Of a stretch of DNA of 64,000 bases, positions 32,910 through 42,782 are shown piece after piece. The first letter of the stretch is position 1; each line of letters starts with the position of its first letter. Both the position numbers and the translations under genes were made by a program. The notes beneath the pieces are model-generated. The model saw only the letters and a list, made by a program, of their open reading frames with translations, was not told the origin of the DNA and searched no databases. The stretch comes from Aliamphritea hakodatensis (lineage in GTDB: Bacteria; Pseudomonadota; Gammaproteobacteria; Pseudomonadales; Balneatricaceae), in contig NZ_AP025281.1 in assembly GCF_024347195.1 (NCBI RefSeq), forward strand, positions 4,898,001-4,962,000, read 5' to 3'.

Positions 32910-34505
32910 ATGACGATCCAAAGCAAAGTAAACCTCAGCCTCGCGGCTGTTTTTCTTCTGGTATTGCTCACCTCAATTACAACGATTTATCAGAGTGAAT
33001 CATCACTGGCGCTGACGGTTGCCGAACACAATACCCAGACCACCGCTGATAACTATTTCGACAGCATCAATATCATGATGCTCAGCGGCGCAATGGCTAA
33101 CCGTAAGGCTCTGCAGGATAAAATCCTCAGCAACCCGGAATTAACCGAAGCCCGCATCATTCGCGCTGAACCGGTCAGCAAAGTGTTCGGCCCGGGCCTG
33201 CCCGATGCAGTGGTCATTGACGAACTGGACCGCCGTGCCATGGCCGGTGAAGAAATCAGTGAAGAAATGAATGATGAGCAGGGCCACCGGCTCACTGTGG
33301 TTAAACCGATCATTGCCAGCTCCTCTTACAAAGGCACTAACTGCCTGACCTGCCACCAGGTAGAAGAAGGCACCATTCTTGGTGCCGTCCGGGTCACTTA
33401 CTCTTTTGAGAGCCTCGACGCGTCCATCATGAGCAATGTCACCCGGGTAGCACTGCTGGAGCTGGGCATGTTCATTATTGCCCTGTTTGTCATCGGCACA
33501 TTACTGCACCGTATCGTGGTGAAGCCACTGCGCCAGATGAGTAAAACCATCCACGATATCGAGCAGAACTCTGACCTGACTCAACAGCTGGCTATCCAAA
33601 ACAATGATGAAATCGGCCAGACAGCCGCCTCATTCAACAGCATGCTGCAAACCTTCCGGGGCAACATTCAGCACGTTGTTACCTCGATTGATTTACTCAG
33701 CAACAGTAGCCAGCGTATTTCAGACATCACAGTGCAGGCCAGCAGCTCATCCCAGAACCAGATGCAGCTGGCCAGTGAAGTATCTGACGCCATGGCCACC
33801 ATGAGTGACGCCACTCAGAGTGTCTCCAGCAGCGCCGATGCCACCGTATCCGCCTCCGGTCAGGCACTGACTGAAAGTAACAAAGGAGCGCAGGTATCAG
33901 CCCAGACCCAACAAATCATTGAACAGCTGCAGGGTAAGATTCTGCAGGCGGCGGAAGTGATACAGAAACTGGAACAGGAAAGCCACGAAGTAGACACAAC
34001 CCTGAGTGTAATTCAGGGCATCGCCGAGCAGACCAACTTACTGGCACTGAATGCGGCGATTGAAGCCGCCCGTGCAGGGGAACAGGGCCGGGGCTTTGCG
34101 GTCGTTGCCGATGAAGTACGCTCCCTGTCACAGCGTACCCAGACAGCGACCATCGAAATCAACACCATGATCGACTCGTTCAAAAATAACGCGCAGCATG
34201 CGGTGAATGTGATGCAGGAAGCCAGCAACAGCACCGAGCAAAGCGTTGAACAGGTTCAGAGCACGGTTACCTCGCTGACCAATATCACCACTGAGATGGA
34301 GGCCATTGCCAACACCAACAGCGCCATCAGCGATGCCGTGCATCAGCACAGTGATGCGACCGTGCGGGTTGAAGAAAGCATTGCCACCATTAACCGGGGC
34401 ACTGAAAGTGCCATCAACCGGGTAGAACAGCTCAGCGAAGTGTCGCAACAGATCACCAATCTGGCGGAAGAACTGGAACAGCGGGCCCAGCAATTTAAAG
34501 TGTAA
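32910..34505 (+). CDS. Methyl-accepting chemotaxis protein with periplasmic CxxCH heme motif
   Basis: 531 residues. First transmembrane helix about 8-28, periplasmic domain about 29-180, second helix about 183-204, HAMP about 205-258, signalling domain about 270-531 with the hairpin tip EQTNLLALNAAIEAARAGE. The periplasmic domain contains C145-L-T-C148-H149, a canonical c-type heme attachment motif, within SYKGTNCLTCHQVEEG. Chemoreceptors with heme-c sensors are known and respond to redox or gaseous ligands; here that is inference. It is divergent from dctPQM, and no che genes lie nearby. Confidence 0.9.
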   Translation: MTIQSKVNLSLAAVFLLVLLTSITTIYQSESSLALTVAEHNTQTTADNYFDSINIMMLSGAMANRKALQDKILSNPELTEARIIRAEPVSKVFGPGLPDAVVIDELDRRAMAGEEISEEMNDEQGHRLTVVKPIIASSSYKGTNCLTCHQVEEGTILGAVRVTYSFESLDASIMSNVTRVALLELGMFIIALFVIGTLLHRIVVKPLRQMSKTIHDIEQNSDLTQQLAIQNNDEIGQTAASFNSMLQTFRGNIQHVVTSIDLLSNSSQRISDITVQASSSSQNQMQLASEVSDAMATMSDATQSVSSSADATVSASGQALTESNKGAQVSAQTQQIIEQLQGKILQAAEVIQKLEQESHEVDTTLSVIQGIAEQTNLLALNAAIEAARAGEQGRGFAVVADEVRSLSQRTQTATIEINTMIDSFKNNAQHAVNVMQEASNSTEQSVEQVQSTVTSLTNITTEMEAIANTNSAISDAVHQHSDATVRVEESIATINRGTESAINRVEQLSEVSQQITNLAEELEQRAQQFKV

Positions 34506-34523
34506 TACCTGATCTTCAGGCAT

Positions 34524-34552
34524 AAAAAAGGCTGCCACCGGCAGCCTTTTTT
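34524..34552. terminator. Bidirectional terminator between the chemoreceptor and dctD
   Basis: AAGGCTGCC/GGCAGCCTT stem with A-run before and T-run after; it serves both convergent genes. Confidence 0.92.
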
Positions 34553-34560
34553 ACATACGT

Positions 34561-35907
34561 TCAGTGCTTAAATTCGCTTTTATCCAGCCCGTACTTCTTC
34601 ATTTTGTCATACAGGGTTTTACGGGGCAGCCCCAGCTCGGTCTGGGTATCCTTGATTGAACCCTGACAGCGGCCCAGCGCTTTCTGCAGGATCAGCCGTT
34701 CAAACTGTTCCACCTGTTCCGGCAATGTCAGCCCGGCCTTGGCAACACCGTCCGGCTCGTCAAAATCAAAAGTGTAGGCGTCACCCAGTAATACATATCC
34801 CTCGGCAACATTGCGCAGCTCCCGGACATTTCCCGGCCAGTTATGGGCCATCAGCAAGGCCAGTTGATCACTGCTCAGCTGCGGCACCTCACGGTGATAC
34901 TGAGCTGAGGCGATCAGCGCGAAATGCTGAAACAGCATGGGGATATCTTCGCTGCGTTCCCGTAACGGCGGAATTGGCAGCTGCAATACATTCAGACGGT
35001 AGTACAGATCCTGCCGGTACTCCCCTTCCTCGCTGAGCTGTTTCAGATCCACCTTGGTGGCGGCAATCACCCGCAGATCCAGCGGAATCTGCTGGTTTGA
35101 CCCCAGCCGTTCAATGCTGCGCTCTTCCAGCACCCGCAGCAGTTTTACCTGCAGGGCCAGCGGCATACTCTCAATTTCATCAAGAAACAGCGTGCCACCG
35201 TTGGCATGTTCAAACTTTCCGATCCGGCGCTGTTTGGCATCCGTAAAGGCGCCCTTTTCATGACCGAACAACTCACTCTCAATGAGATTTTCCGGTACCG
35301 CACCGCAGTTAATAGCGACGAAGTTTTTATCCCGGCGGTTACTGTGCTCATGGATATACCGGGCCACCAAGTCCTTACCGGAGCCGGTTTCGGCGTGTAA
35401 CAATATATCCGCCGGGGTATCCGCCACATGCTGGATCATGTTTCTTAACTGCTGAATGCTCGGCGACTCACCTATAATCCGCGGACCGATGCCGCCCTGC
35501 GCCTGCAGCGCTTTGCGCAGCTTACGGTTTTCCAGGGTGAGATTGCGCTTCTCCTGTGCCCGGCGGATCACATCCACCAGCAACTCGGAAGAGAAAGGTT
35601 TTTCAATAAAGTCGTAAGCGCCGTCACGCATCGCCTGAACGGCCATCGAAATATCACCGTGTCCGGTAATCAGAATCACCGGCAGATCCGCATCCAGCCG
35701 GCGAGCCCGCTCGAGCAGGCCAAGCCCGCCCATGCCCGGCATGCTGATATCGGTGACCACAATGCCCGGCCATTCGCTGTCCAGATGGGTTAATGCCTCT
35801 TCGGCGGCTTCGCAGGCAGTTACGTCATAACCGGCCAGCTGAAGGGTCTGCCCCACCGCCACCCGGATATGTTTCTCGTCATCAACGAGCATGATTGAAT
35901 TTGGCAT
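34561..35907 (-). CDS. dctD: DctD-type sigma-54 response regulator
   Basis: 448 residues. Receiver domain about 3-120 with phosphoacceptor Asp53 (VVTDISMPGMGG) and Lys103; AAA+ domain about 142-370 with Walker A HAETGSGKD (171-179) and Walker B GGTLFLDEIES; Fis-type helix-turn-helix at the C-terminus (DTQTELGLPRKTLYDKMKKYG). The sigma-54 contact loop reads GAFTDA (219-224) instead of GAFTGA. It pairs with the DctB-like kinase 71 bp upstream and should activate dctPQM through the sigma-54 promoter at 32549-32564 when dicarboxylate is sensed. Confidence 0.9.
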   Translation of the reverse strand: MPNSIMLVDDEKHIRVAVGQTLQLAGYDVTACEAAEEALTHLDSEWPGIVVTDISMPGMGGLGLLERARRLDADLPVILITGHGDISMAVQAMRDGAYDFIEKPFSSELLVDVIRRAQEKRNLTLENRKLRKALQAQGGIGPRIIGESPSIQQLRNMIQHVADTPADILLHAETGSGKDLVARYIHEHSNRRDKNFVAINCGAVPENLIESELFGHEKGAFTDAKQRRIGKFEHANGGTLFLDEIESMPLALQVKLLRVLEERSIERLGSNQQIPLDLRVIAATKVDLKQLSEEGEYRQDLYYRLNVLQLPIPPLRERSEDIPMLFQHFALIASAQYHREVPQLSSDQLALLMAHNWPGNVRELRNVAEGYVLLGDAYTFDFDEPDGVAKAGLTLPEQVEQFERLILQKALGRCQGSIKDTQTELGLPRKTLYDKMKKYGLDKSEFKH

Positions 35908-35978
35908 CTGCTATTTCCGTCCGCGCCTGAGCCCCGATATCCATGCTGATACCGGTGGCAAAACCTGCCCGGATAGTA

Positions 35979-38216
35979 TCACGCCTGAACGGAGGAAGGC
36001 ACAACCGGCAGCAGTACGGTAAACACCGCACCGCCTTCCGGATGGTTGGTCACCGTCAGTTGGCCACCCATGCTCAGAATGATCCGGTGGGAAATCGACA
36101 GCCCCAGCCCCAGCCCCTGTTTATCCAGCTTGGTGGTATAAAAAGGTTCGAAGACTTTTTCCAGATCAGATTCAGGTACCCCGGGGCCAAAGTCCCGTAC
36201 CGCAATGCTCATCATGCTGCCCTGCCGGCCCGCGGAGATTTCAATCCGGGGCGCCGCCTGCCCTTCCATTGCCTGCGTTGCGTTACTGATCAGGTTGACC
36301 AGCACCTGCTCCAACCGGAGCATATCCCCCAGCATGTAAACATCCGCAGCATCCTGGGGCCAGACAATGTCCACCTTTGCCTTGGCCAGTTGCCCATACA
36401 TGATCGCCATCGCCCCATCTTTGGCAGCCTGCAGGCTGATCGGCGACAACTGTCCGGTGGTTTTACGGGAAAACTCCTTCAGCGGGCCAATAATCTTGGC
36501 CATCCGTTCGGTCAGTAAACCTATCTCGCTGAGGTTATCTTTTGCCGGTTCCGGCTTATCCATTTCCAGAAAGGAACGGGCGTTATCCGCATAGCTGCGA
36601 ATCGCCGTCAGCGGCTGGTTCAGCTCATGATTGATCCCCGCGGACATCTGCCCCAGCACTGCCAGTTTGGCAGCCTGTATCAGTTCGTTCTGGGTGTTTT
36701 TATGCTGTTCCATTTCGGTCAGCAGCCGGGCATTGGCACGGGACAGATCTTCTGTACGCTCATCTACTCTGTGCTCCAGCATATCCCGGGCTTTACGCAG
36801 TTTCTGCTCATACTGCTTACGCTCGGTCATATCATGCACGGTGACGATAAAATAGCGGTCCCCTTCACGGGTCATCCGACCAATCACCAGCTCCACCGGA
36901 ATCTGCGATTCATCCGCCCGGCAGCCCAGCGCTTCAATCATCAGCTCAGTATCATCATCGGTACTGGTGGTAATGTGCTGCCAGCACACCGCCCGGTCCT
37001 GCTGCGCCAGTAAATGGCTGAAATACTTCCCCTGCACGGCTTCCGCCGGATAACCAAACAGCTTTTCCGCTGTCGGGTTAAAAGATTCAATGCGCCCCAG
37101 ATGGTCCAGGGTGATCAGACCGGCATGGGTATTGTCAATGATCGCCCTGACCCGGGCCTCGCTGCTCTCAAGCGCCTGCTGTTCCTGACGTTTGAATTCT
37201 TCCCGCTGATCCGCCACCCGCCGGCGGGTAAACAGGAACAGTAACAGGAACACCAGCGCCCCATAACTGAAGCTGGCCAGCAAGACGTTGGTAAAGACCT
37301 GCCGTTCCACCGCTTTGATATTGGCCAGAATAGAGACATTAAAACCGGCATCTTCAACCTGCCGGGTCTGCTGCAGATACTGACGGGTCTTCACCCCGTC
37401 CAGCGATTCACTGGACGCCCAGTCACCGTCCACCAGAGTCACGACCTCAGTACCGTCGCCATGGTCTTTACGGCGGATCACATTCAGGGCCTCCAGCGCC
37501 TCCTCGCCATACCGCAGGCTGCTGAGAATCCGCTGTAAGTCCGCCTGTGACAACGGTGTCAGGGTACGGAATTTCCACTCCGGCCGGGTGCTGAGGAAAA
37601 TCACCCCGTCTTCATCGGTGACCAGAATATCCGTCAGCGGATCATTCCAGTCATTCTCAATATCATTGATATCGATCTTAACGACAATCACCCCCAGCGT
37701 TTTCCCCCGGAAATGCACCGGATAAGAAAAGAAATAGCCCCGTTTCTTGGAGGTGGTACCCAGCGCGAAGTACCGGCCGGCCTTACCGCTGAGACCGTCT
37801 TTAAAATAGGGCCGGAAAGCAAAGTTACGCCCCACGAAGGTTTTTTCTTTGTCCCAGTTACTGGCGGCAACCGTCAGACCTTCGGTATTCATCAGATAGG
37901 CATCCGAGGCACCGATGGTTTCATTGACCTTTTCCAGATAAAGGCTGGCCCGGGCTTCCGCATCACTGCCGGGATGCAACAGGGGATTGAGTAATTCAGA
38001 GTGGGTACTGATCAGTTTGGGAATATCTTTGTAGCGGTCCAGTTCCTGCTGCAGACTCAGCGAATAACGGCCCAGATCCGCCGCGGTGCGGTATTGCAAA
38101 TCCGCCAGCGCCCGCTCACGGCTGATAGTGGCGGTCTGATACACCACCAGAATAAGCACTGCTATTAAACATAACGCCAGGAAAGGCCTGGATGTTAATC
38201 GTTCCTGAGTTGCCAC
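35979..38216 (-). CDS. dctB: DctB-type C4-dicarboxylate sensor histidine kinase with PAS domain
   Basis: 745 residues. Transmembrane helix about 11-29, periplasmic double-Cache region about 30-300, second helix about 308-328, PAS domain about 345-465 (ARVRAIIDNTHAGLITLD), coiled coil, HisKA with the phosphoacceptor His in SAGINHELNQPLTAIRSYADNA (about 529-550), and HATPase with LVNLISNATQAM, RDFGPGVPES and GLGLGLSISH. DctB senses dicarboxylates in the periplasm and phosphorylates DctD. The extra PAS domain is not in classical rhizobial DctB but occurs in marine homologues. It is co-oriented with dctD. Confidence 0.9.
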   Translation of the reverse strand: MATQERLTSRPFLALCLIAVLILVVYQTATISRERALADLQYRTAADLGRYSLSLQQELDRYKDIPKLISTHSELLNPLLHPGSDAEARASLYLEKVNETIGASDAYLMNTEGLTVAASNWDKEKTFVGRNFAFRPYFKDGLSGKAGRYFALGTTSKKRGYFFSYPVHFRGKTLGVIVVKIDINDIENDWNDPLTDILVTDEDGVIFLSTRPEWKFRTLTPLSQADLQRILSSLRYGEEALEALNVIRRKDHGDGTEVVTLVDGDWASSESLDGVKTRQYLQQTRQVEDAGFNVSILANIKAVERQVFTNVLLASFSYGALVFLLLFLFTRRRVADQREEFKRQEQQALESSEARVRAIIDNTHAGLITLDHLGRIESFNPTAEKLFGYPAEAVQGKYFSHLLAQQDRAVCWQHITTSTDDDTELMIEALGCRADESQIPVELVIGRMTREGDRYFIVTVHDMTERKQYEQKLRKARDMLEHRVDERTEDLSRANARLLTEMEQHKNTQNELIQAAKLAVLGQMSAGINHELNQPLTAIRSYADNARSFLEMDKPEPAKDNLSEIGLLTERMAKIIGPLKEFSRKTTGQLSPISLQAAKDGAMAIMYGQLAKAKVDIVWPQDAADVYMLGDMLRLEQVLVNLISNATQAMEGQAAPRIEISAGRQGSMMSIAVRDFGPGVPESDLEKVFEPFYTTKLDKQGLGLGLSISHRIILSMGGQLTVTNHPEGGAVFTVLLPVVPSSVQA

Positions 38217-38386
38217 TGTTCAGCCTTAGAAATCATCGTCATTCTTATTATTTTTTGCAGGCTAAGGAAGTGTTTCGGACGTGTTCGCCGGTTCCAAAAG
38301 CAGCCTTACCGGGATAACCGGCTAGCATTTTCGGCCATCACACCTTGCCGTGTGAAAACATACCATCGAAAAAGCGCCAGTATCCC

Positions 38387-38458
38387 GTTAGACCTAAGTC
38401 GACTACAGCCGTGCCGTCATAACAACCTTTTTAGCCCCTAATCCGACTAAAGTCTAAC
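38387..38458. promoter_or_regulatory. Long inverted repeat in the dctB-tex gap
   Basis: Two 19-20-bp arms (38387-38405 and 38439-38458) carry GTTAGACCTAAGTCG and its near reverse complement CGACTAAAGTCTAAC (13 of 15 paired), separated by 33 bp. No T-run follows. The 329-bp gap is otherwise without a gene. The layout suggests a dimeric-regulator operator, perhaps of a LuxR-type protein, for dctB, tex or both; this is inference. Confidence 0.5.
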
Positions 38459-38545
38459 AGGGTTTTCCGCCATCCGGTGACTACTGCTCTGCCGGGCTGA
38501 CAGGTATGATAAGCCCTTCTCCGTTCTGAGTTACCCAGGTTTCCG

Positions 38546-40696
38546 ATGACTTCACTTGCCCAAGACCTTGCCACCGATCTGAATATCCGCGCTCAACAGG
38601 CTGAAGCCGTTATCCGCCTGCTGGATGAAGGCGCCACGGTTCCGTTCATTGCCCGTTACCGTAAAGAAGCGACTCAGGGGCTGGATGACGCCCAGTTGCG
38701 TCAGTTGGCCAAACGGCTCGAACAGCGCCGGGAACTCAATGCCCGCCGGGATACCATCCTGCAAAGTATCCGCCAGCAGGACAAACTCACCCCTGAACTG
38801 CAGGCTGCCCTGCAGGCCGCCGACACCAAAAGCCGGTTAGAAGATCTCTACCTGCCCTATAAACCCAAACGCCAGAACAAAGCAGAAATGGCCCGGGCGG
38901 CAGGCCTGCAACCACTGGCAGACACCCTTAGCCGGCTGCAGGGCACCCCGGAAAAACTGGCCACCCGTTACCTGAACCCGGATAAAGGCATCAACACCAA
39001 AGAAGAGGCACTGGAAGGAGCAAGGCAAATCCTCACCGAACAGATCGCCGAACACGCCGATCTGCAAAGCCAGCTGCGCCAGTGGCTCTGGAACCGGGGC
39101 GAACTGAGCAGCAAAGTCATCAAAGACAAACAGCAGGAAGGGGCTAAATTTGCCGATTACTTCGACTTCAGCCAGACCATCAGTAAACTGCCTTCCCACC
39201 GGGCACTGGCCATCCTGCGGGCCCAGCAGGCAGGCATTGTCCGTTATAAACTGCGCCCCACAGAAGCAGATGTTCACCGGCCCGCTGAGCTGATCAGCCA
39301 GTTTACCCGCTGGCGCTGTGATAACAGCCCGGCCGGGCGCTGGCTGGCCGCCTGCGTTCAGCAGGCCTGGCAGAAAAAACTGCTGCCCTCGCTGGAAAAT
39401 CAGTTAGTCAAACAGCTGAAACAGGACGCGGATGCCGAAGCCATCAGTGTCTTCAGCCGTAACCTGAAAGATCTGCTGCTGGCTGCGCCCGCCGGCTTAA
39501 AAACCACCCTCGGGCTGGACCCGGGCCTGCGCACCGGTGTCAAAGTTGCGGTGCTGGATCACACCGGTAAAGTGCTGGATTACACCACGGTTTACCCCCA
39601 TGCCCCACAGAAACAGTGGCAGGCGGCACAGGGCACACTCGCCAAACTCTGTCAAAAATACGCAGTCAATCTGATTGCCATCGGCAACGGCACCGCCTCA
39701 AGGGAAACCGAACAGCTGGTCAAAGACTTACTGAACGAATATCCGGATATTCAGGCCGTGCCAGTGATAGTCAGCGAAGCCGGCGCTTCGGTGTATTCCG
39801 CCTCAGAACTGGCCAGTGAAGAGCTGCCCGCGCTGGATGTATCCATCCGTGGTGCCGTATCCATTGCCCGCCGCCTGCAGGACCCGCTGGCCGAACTGGT
39901 AAAGATCGAACCGAAAGCCATCGGCGTCGGCCAGTATCAGCACGATGTGGATCAGAACGCCCTCAACCAGTCACTGGAAGACACCGTCGAAGACTGCGTC
40001 AACCATGTGGGCGCAGACCTGAACACCGCCTCTGCCCAGTTACTCAGTCAGGTAGCCGGGCTGAACATGACCACTGCCCAGAACATAGTCGCCTACCGGG
40101 ATCAGCACGGTATTTTCACCAGCCGGAAGCAACTTTTGAAAGTCCCCCGTCTGGGGCCAAAAGCCTTCGAACAGTGCGCCGGCTTCCTGAAAATCAGTCA
40201 TGGTAAAAACCCGCTGGACGGTTCCGCCGTGCATCCCGAAGCCTATCCGGTGGTCGAGCGCATCGCCACAGCACAGGGCTGCAAAGTCAGCGAGTTGATC
40301 GGCCAGCAACAACGGCTGCAACAGCTACGTTTAGAGGACTACTGCGACGCACAGTTTGGCCTGTATACCCTGCGGGACATTATCCGTGAACTGGAAAAAC
40401 CCGGCCGTGACCCCCGCCCGGAATTCCGCACCGCCAGTTTTCAGGAAGGGGTGGAAACCCTGGCAGACCTGCACCCGGGTATGCAGCTTGAAGGCTGTGT
40501 CACCAACGTCACTAACTTCGGTGCCTTCGTGGATATCGGCGTGCATCAGGACGGGCTGGTGCACATATCCCAACTGGCGGACCGCTTTGTTAAAGACCCC
40601 CACAGCATTGTGAAAACCGGCGATATCGTCAGCGTACGGGTACTGGAGGTGGATCAGCCACGTAAACGGATCTCACTGACGATGAAAGCAGGGTAA
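38546..40696 (+). CDS. tex: Tex-family transcription accessory protein
   Basis: 716 residues, a little shorter than the usual 770-780. Features in order: N-terminal helical Tex domain (about 1-190, with VPFIARYRKEATQGLDDAQLR), a YqgF/RNase H-like domain (about 325-450, LGLDPGLRTGVKVAVLD), a helix-hairpin-helix pair (about 490-560, ASAQLLSQVAGLNMTTAQNIVAYR) and a C-terminal S1 RNA-binding domain (about 640-712, LEGCVTNVTNFGAFVDIGVHQDGLVHISQL). Tex binds nucleic acids and influences transcription; details are unsettled. It is a single gene. Confidence 0.95.
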   Translation: MTSLAQDLATDLNIRAQQAEAVIRLLDEGATVPFIARYRKEATQGLDDAQLRQLAKRLEQRRELNARRDTILQSIRQQDKLTPELQAALQAADTKSRLEDLYLPYKPKRQNKAEMARAAGLQPLADTLSRLQGTPEKLATRYLNPDKGINTKEEALEGARQILTEQIAEHADLQSQLRQWLWNRGELSSKVIKDKQQEGAKFADYFDFSQTISKLPSHRALAILRAQQAGIVRYKLRPTEADVHRPAELISQFTRWRCDNSPAGRWLAACVQQAWQKKLLPSLENQLVKQLKQDADAEAISVFSRNLKDLLLAAPAGLKTTLGLDPGLRTGVKVAVLDHTGKVLDYTTVYPHAPQKQWQAAQGTLAKLCQKYAVNLIAIGNGTASRETEQLVKDLLNEYPDIQAVPVIVSEAGASVYSASELASEELPALDVSIRGAVSIARRLQDPLAELVKIEPKAIGVGQYQHDVDQNALNQSLEDTVEDCVNHVGADLNTASAQLLSQVAGLNMTTAQNIVAYRDQHGIFTSRKQLLKVPRLGPKAFEQCAGFLKISHGKNPLDGSAVHPEAYPVVERIATAQGCKVSELIGQQQRLQQLRLEDYCDAQFGLYTLRDIIRELEKPGRDPRPEFRTASFQEGVETLADLHPGMQLEGCVTNVTNFGAFVDIGVHQDGLVHISQLADRFVKDPHSIVKTGDIVSVRVLEVDQPRKRISLTMKAG

Positions 40697-40850
40697 GCCC
40701 GCACAGAATGTCGGATTTTTAGCAGAACCGGCATAATTCGTCGTACAGAGTCAATTCTGAAGGCAACAAACTTGTCCTCAAACAGTATTATGTTGCTTTA
40801 TCAGTAGGCTATAATGGCCGTTCTTTTTTACCTGCGAAGGAAGCTGTATT

Positions 40851-42416
40851 TTGTCTGCGGCACTGGAAAAAAATCTGCAACGTCTGGCCGAAAGCGGCCT
40901 GGCATCAAGCCTGAAAGGCATGCTTCACGGCATCGAGAAGGAAGGCTTACGGGTCGACGCTGAAGGCATTATCAGCCAGACAGGTCACCCGGCTACTCTA
41001 GGCTCTACCCTGACCCACGGCCACATAACGACCGACTACTCTGAAGCCCTGATGGAATTCATCACGCCGGTATTCAGCGAGTCCGGTGACGCCTTACAGT
41101 TCCTGCAGGACCTGCACCACTTCAGCTTCCAGAAGCTCAACAGTGAAGAACTCTGGGCATCCAGCATGCCGTGCCGCATCGACGGCGACGCCATGATCCC
41201 GATTGCCCGTTACGGCAGCTCCAACGTGGGCCAGATGAAATACACCTACCGGGTGGGTCTGGAACACCGCTACGGTAAAATGATGCAGGCCATTGCCGGC
41301 ATCCATTACAACTTCTCCCTGCCGGACGGCCTGTGGGAAAACCTGCAAAAGTTACAGGACAATAAAGACAGCCTGCAGACCTTCCGGTCCGACAGCTATT
41401 TTGCCCTGATCCGTAACTTCCGCAGGTACTCGTGGCTGCTGTTATACCTGTTCGGTGCCTCTCCGGCGCTGTCCGCCAGCTTCATGGCCGGCCGTGAACA
41501 CGATCTGGAAAGCTGGGACGAAAATACTCTCTACCGTCCGTATGCAACGTCATTGCGCATGAGTGATCTGGGCTACTCCAACAAGGCCCAGGCGGATCTG
41601 AATATCTGCTTCAACCATCTGGACACCTATACCAGTTCATTGCAGAAGGCCATTCAAACCCCCTATGCACCTTACGCTGAAATGGGCATCAAGGTTGATG
41701 GCCAGTACAAACAGCTGAACAGCAACGTACTGCAGATTGAAAACGAATATTACAGCGACATTCGTCCCAAGCGGGTTGCCCAGAGCGGTGAAAAGCCGAT
41801 CCACGCCCTGCAGGAACGCGGTGTTGAATACATCGAAGTACGTAATACAGATATCAACCCGTTACTGCCACTGGGCATCGACCAGAGCCAGTCTGACTTC
41901 CTCGATGCCTTCCTGGTGACCTGCCTGTTATCCAACCCGGCGGAAATTCCGGAGCAGGAATGCAAACGCATCGGTGATAACAATGATCTGGTGGTTAACC
42001 GCGGCCGTGAACCGGGCCTGACCCTGAACAACAACGGCACGCAGATGACCGTTGCAGAGTGGGGACAGGAAATCATTACGGATATCCACAAAACTGCAGC
42101 CTTGCTGGATGAAGTCTATGGCTCATCACGTTTCAGCACTGCTGTCAGCCAGCAACAGGAAAAACTGGATAACCCGGCACTGACCCCATCAGCGCAGGTG
42201 CTGGAAGGCATGAAAGCCAGCGATCAGGGCTATGAAGCCTTTGCTCTGGCAAAAAGCCGCGAGCACCGGGCAACCATCAGCCAGCTGCCGATCAGCACTG
42301 AACAGCAGGCGTATCTGGAAAAACTCAGCAGCGAATCCCTGCAGGAGCAGAAGGAAATCGAGTTGGCAGACAACACCGACTTCGACCAGTATCTGGCCGA
42401 TTACATGGCCAAGTAA
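40851..42416 (+). CDS. gshA: Glutamate-cysteine ligase, TTG start
   Basis: 521 residues, standard for the gammaproteobacterial GshA. Recognised by GIEKEGLRVDAEG (the ATP/glutamate-binding start), TDYSEALMEFITPV, YGSSNVGQMKYTYRVGLEHRYG and IEVRNTDINPL. It joins glutamate and cysteine, the first step of glutathione synthesis. The start is TTG at 40851 with GAAGGAAG upstream; no ATG fits near the conserved N-terminus. It ends at a strong terminator. Confidence 0.96.
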   Translation: MSAALEKNLQRLAESGLASSLKGMLHGIEKEGLRVDAEGIISQTGHPATLGSTLTHGHITTDYSEALMEFITPVFSESGDALQFLQDLHHFSFQKLNSEELWASSMPCRIDGDAMIPIARYGSSNVGQMKYTYRVGLEHRYGKMMQAIAGIHYNFSLPDGLWENLQKLQDNKDSLQTFRSDSYFALIRNFRRYSWLLLYLFGASPALSASFMAGREHDLESWDENTLYRPYATSLRMSDLGYSNKAQADLNICFNHLDTYTSSLQKAIQTPYAPYAEMGIKVDGQYKQLNSNVLQIENEYYSDIRPKRVAQSGEKPIHALQERGVEYIEVRNTDINPLLPLGIDQSQSDFLDAFLVTCLLSNPAEIPEQECKRIGDNNDLVVNRGREPGLTLNNNGTQMTVAEWGQEIITDIHKTAALLDEVYGSSRFSTAVSQQQEKLDNPALTPSAQVLEGMKASDQGYEAFALAKSREHRATISQLPISTEQQAYLEKLSSESLQEQKEIELADNTDFDQYLADYMAK

Positions 42417-42426
42417 AAAACCACTG

Positions 42427-42457
42427 AAAAAAACCGCTGCCTGCAGCGGTTTTTTTA
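42427..42457 (+). terminator. Terminator of gshA
   Basis: AACCGCTG/CAGCGGTT stem with A-run before and seven T after. Confidence 0.92.
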
Positions 42458-42485
42458 TGCCTCAGGAAACCTGACAGGAAGAAGC

Positions 42486-42776
42486 ATGTTCATCGTATCT
42501 ATCACGTATCAACGCCCCCTCAGCGAGATCGAAGCCTGTCTCGAAGAACATATCGCCTTTCTGAATCATCATTACGCCAGCGGGACCTTTCTGGCATCCG
42601 GGCCTAAACAGCCCCGCACCGGCGGTGTGATTCTGGCAACCGCGACGACCAGAGAAGCACTGGAAACCATTCTTGAAGAAGATCCGTTCAAACGTGAACA
42701 GCTGGCCCACTATGAAATTACCGAATGGCTGGCCAACCGAAGTACACCGGGGCTGGAACCGCTCCTGAACACATAA
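42486..42776 (+). CDS. YciI-family protein
   Basis: 96 residues with the dimeric alpha/beta-barrel pattern of YciI: MFIVSITYQRPLSEIEACLEEH, the conserved His-x-x-F region HIAFLNHHYASGTFLASGP, and GGVILATATTREALE. The conserved His-Asp pair of the family is only partly seen. Function of most members is unknown. It follows gshA after a terminator, with GGAAGAAGC before the ATG. Confidence 0.88.
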   Translation: MFIVSITYQRPLSEIEACLEEHIAFLNHHYASGTFLASGPKQPRTGGVILATATTREALETILEEDPFKREQLAHYEITEWLANRSTPGLEPLLNT

Positions 42777-42782
42777 TTCGCT

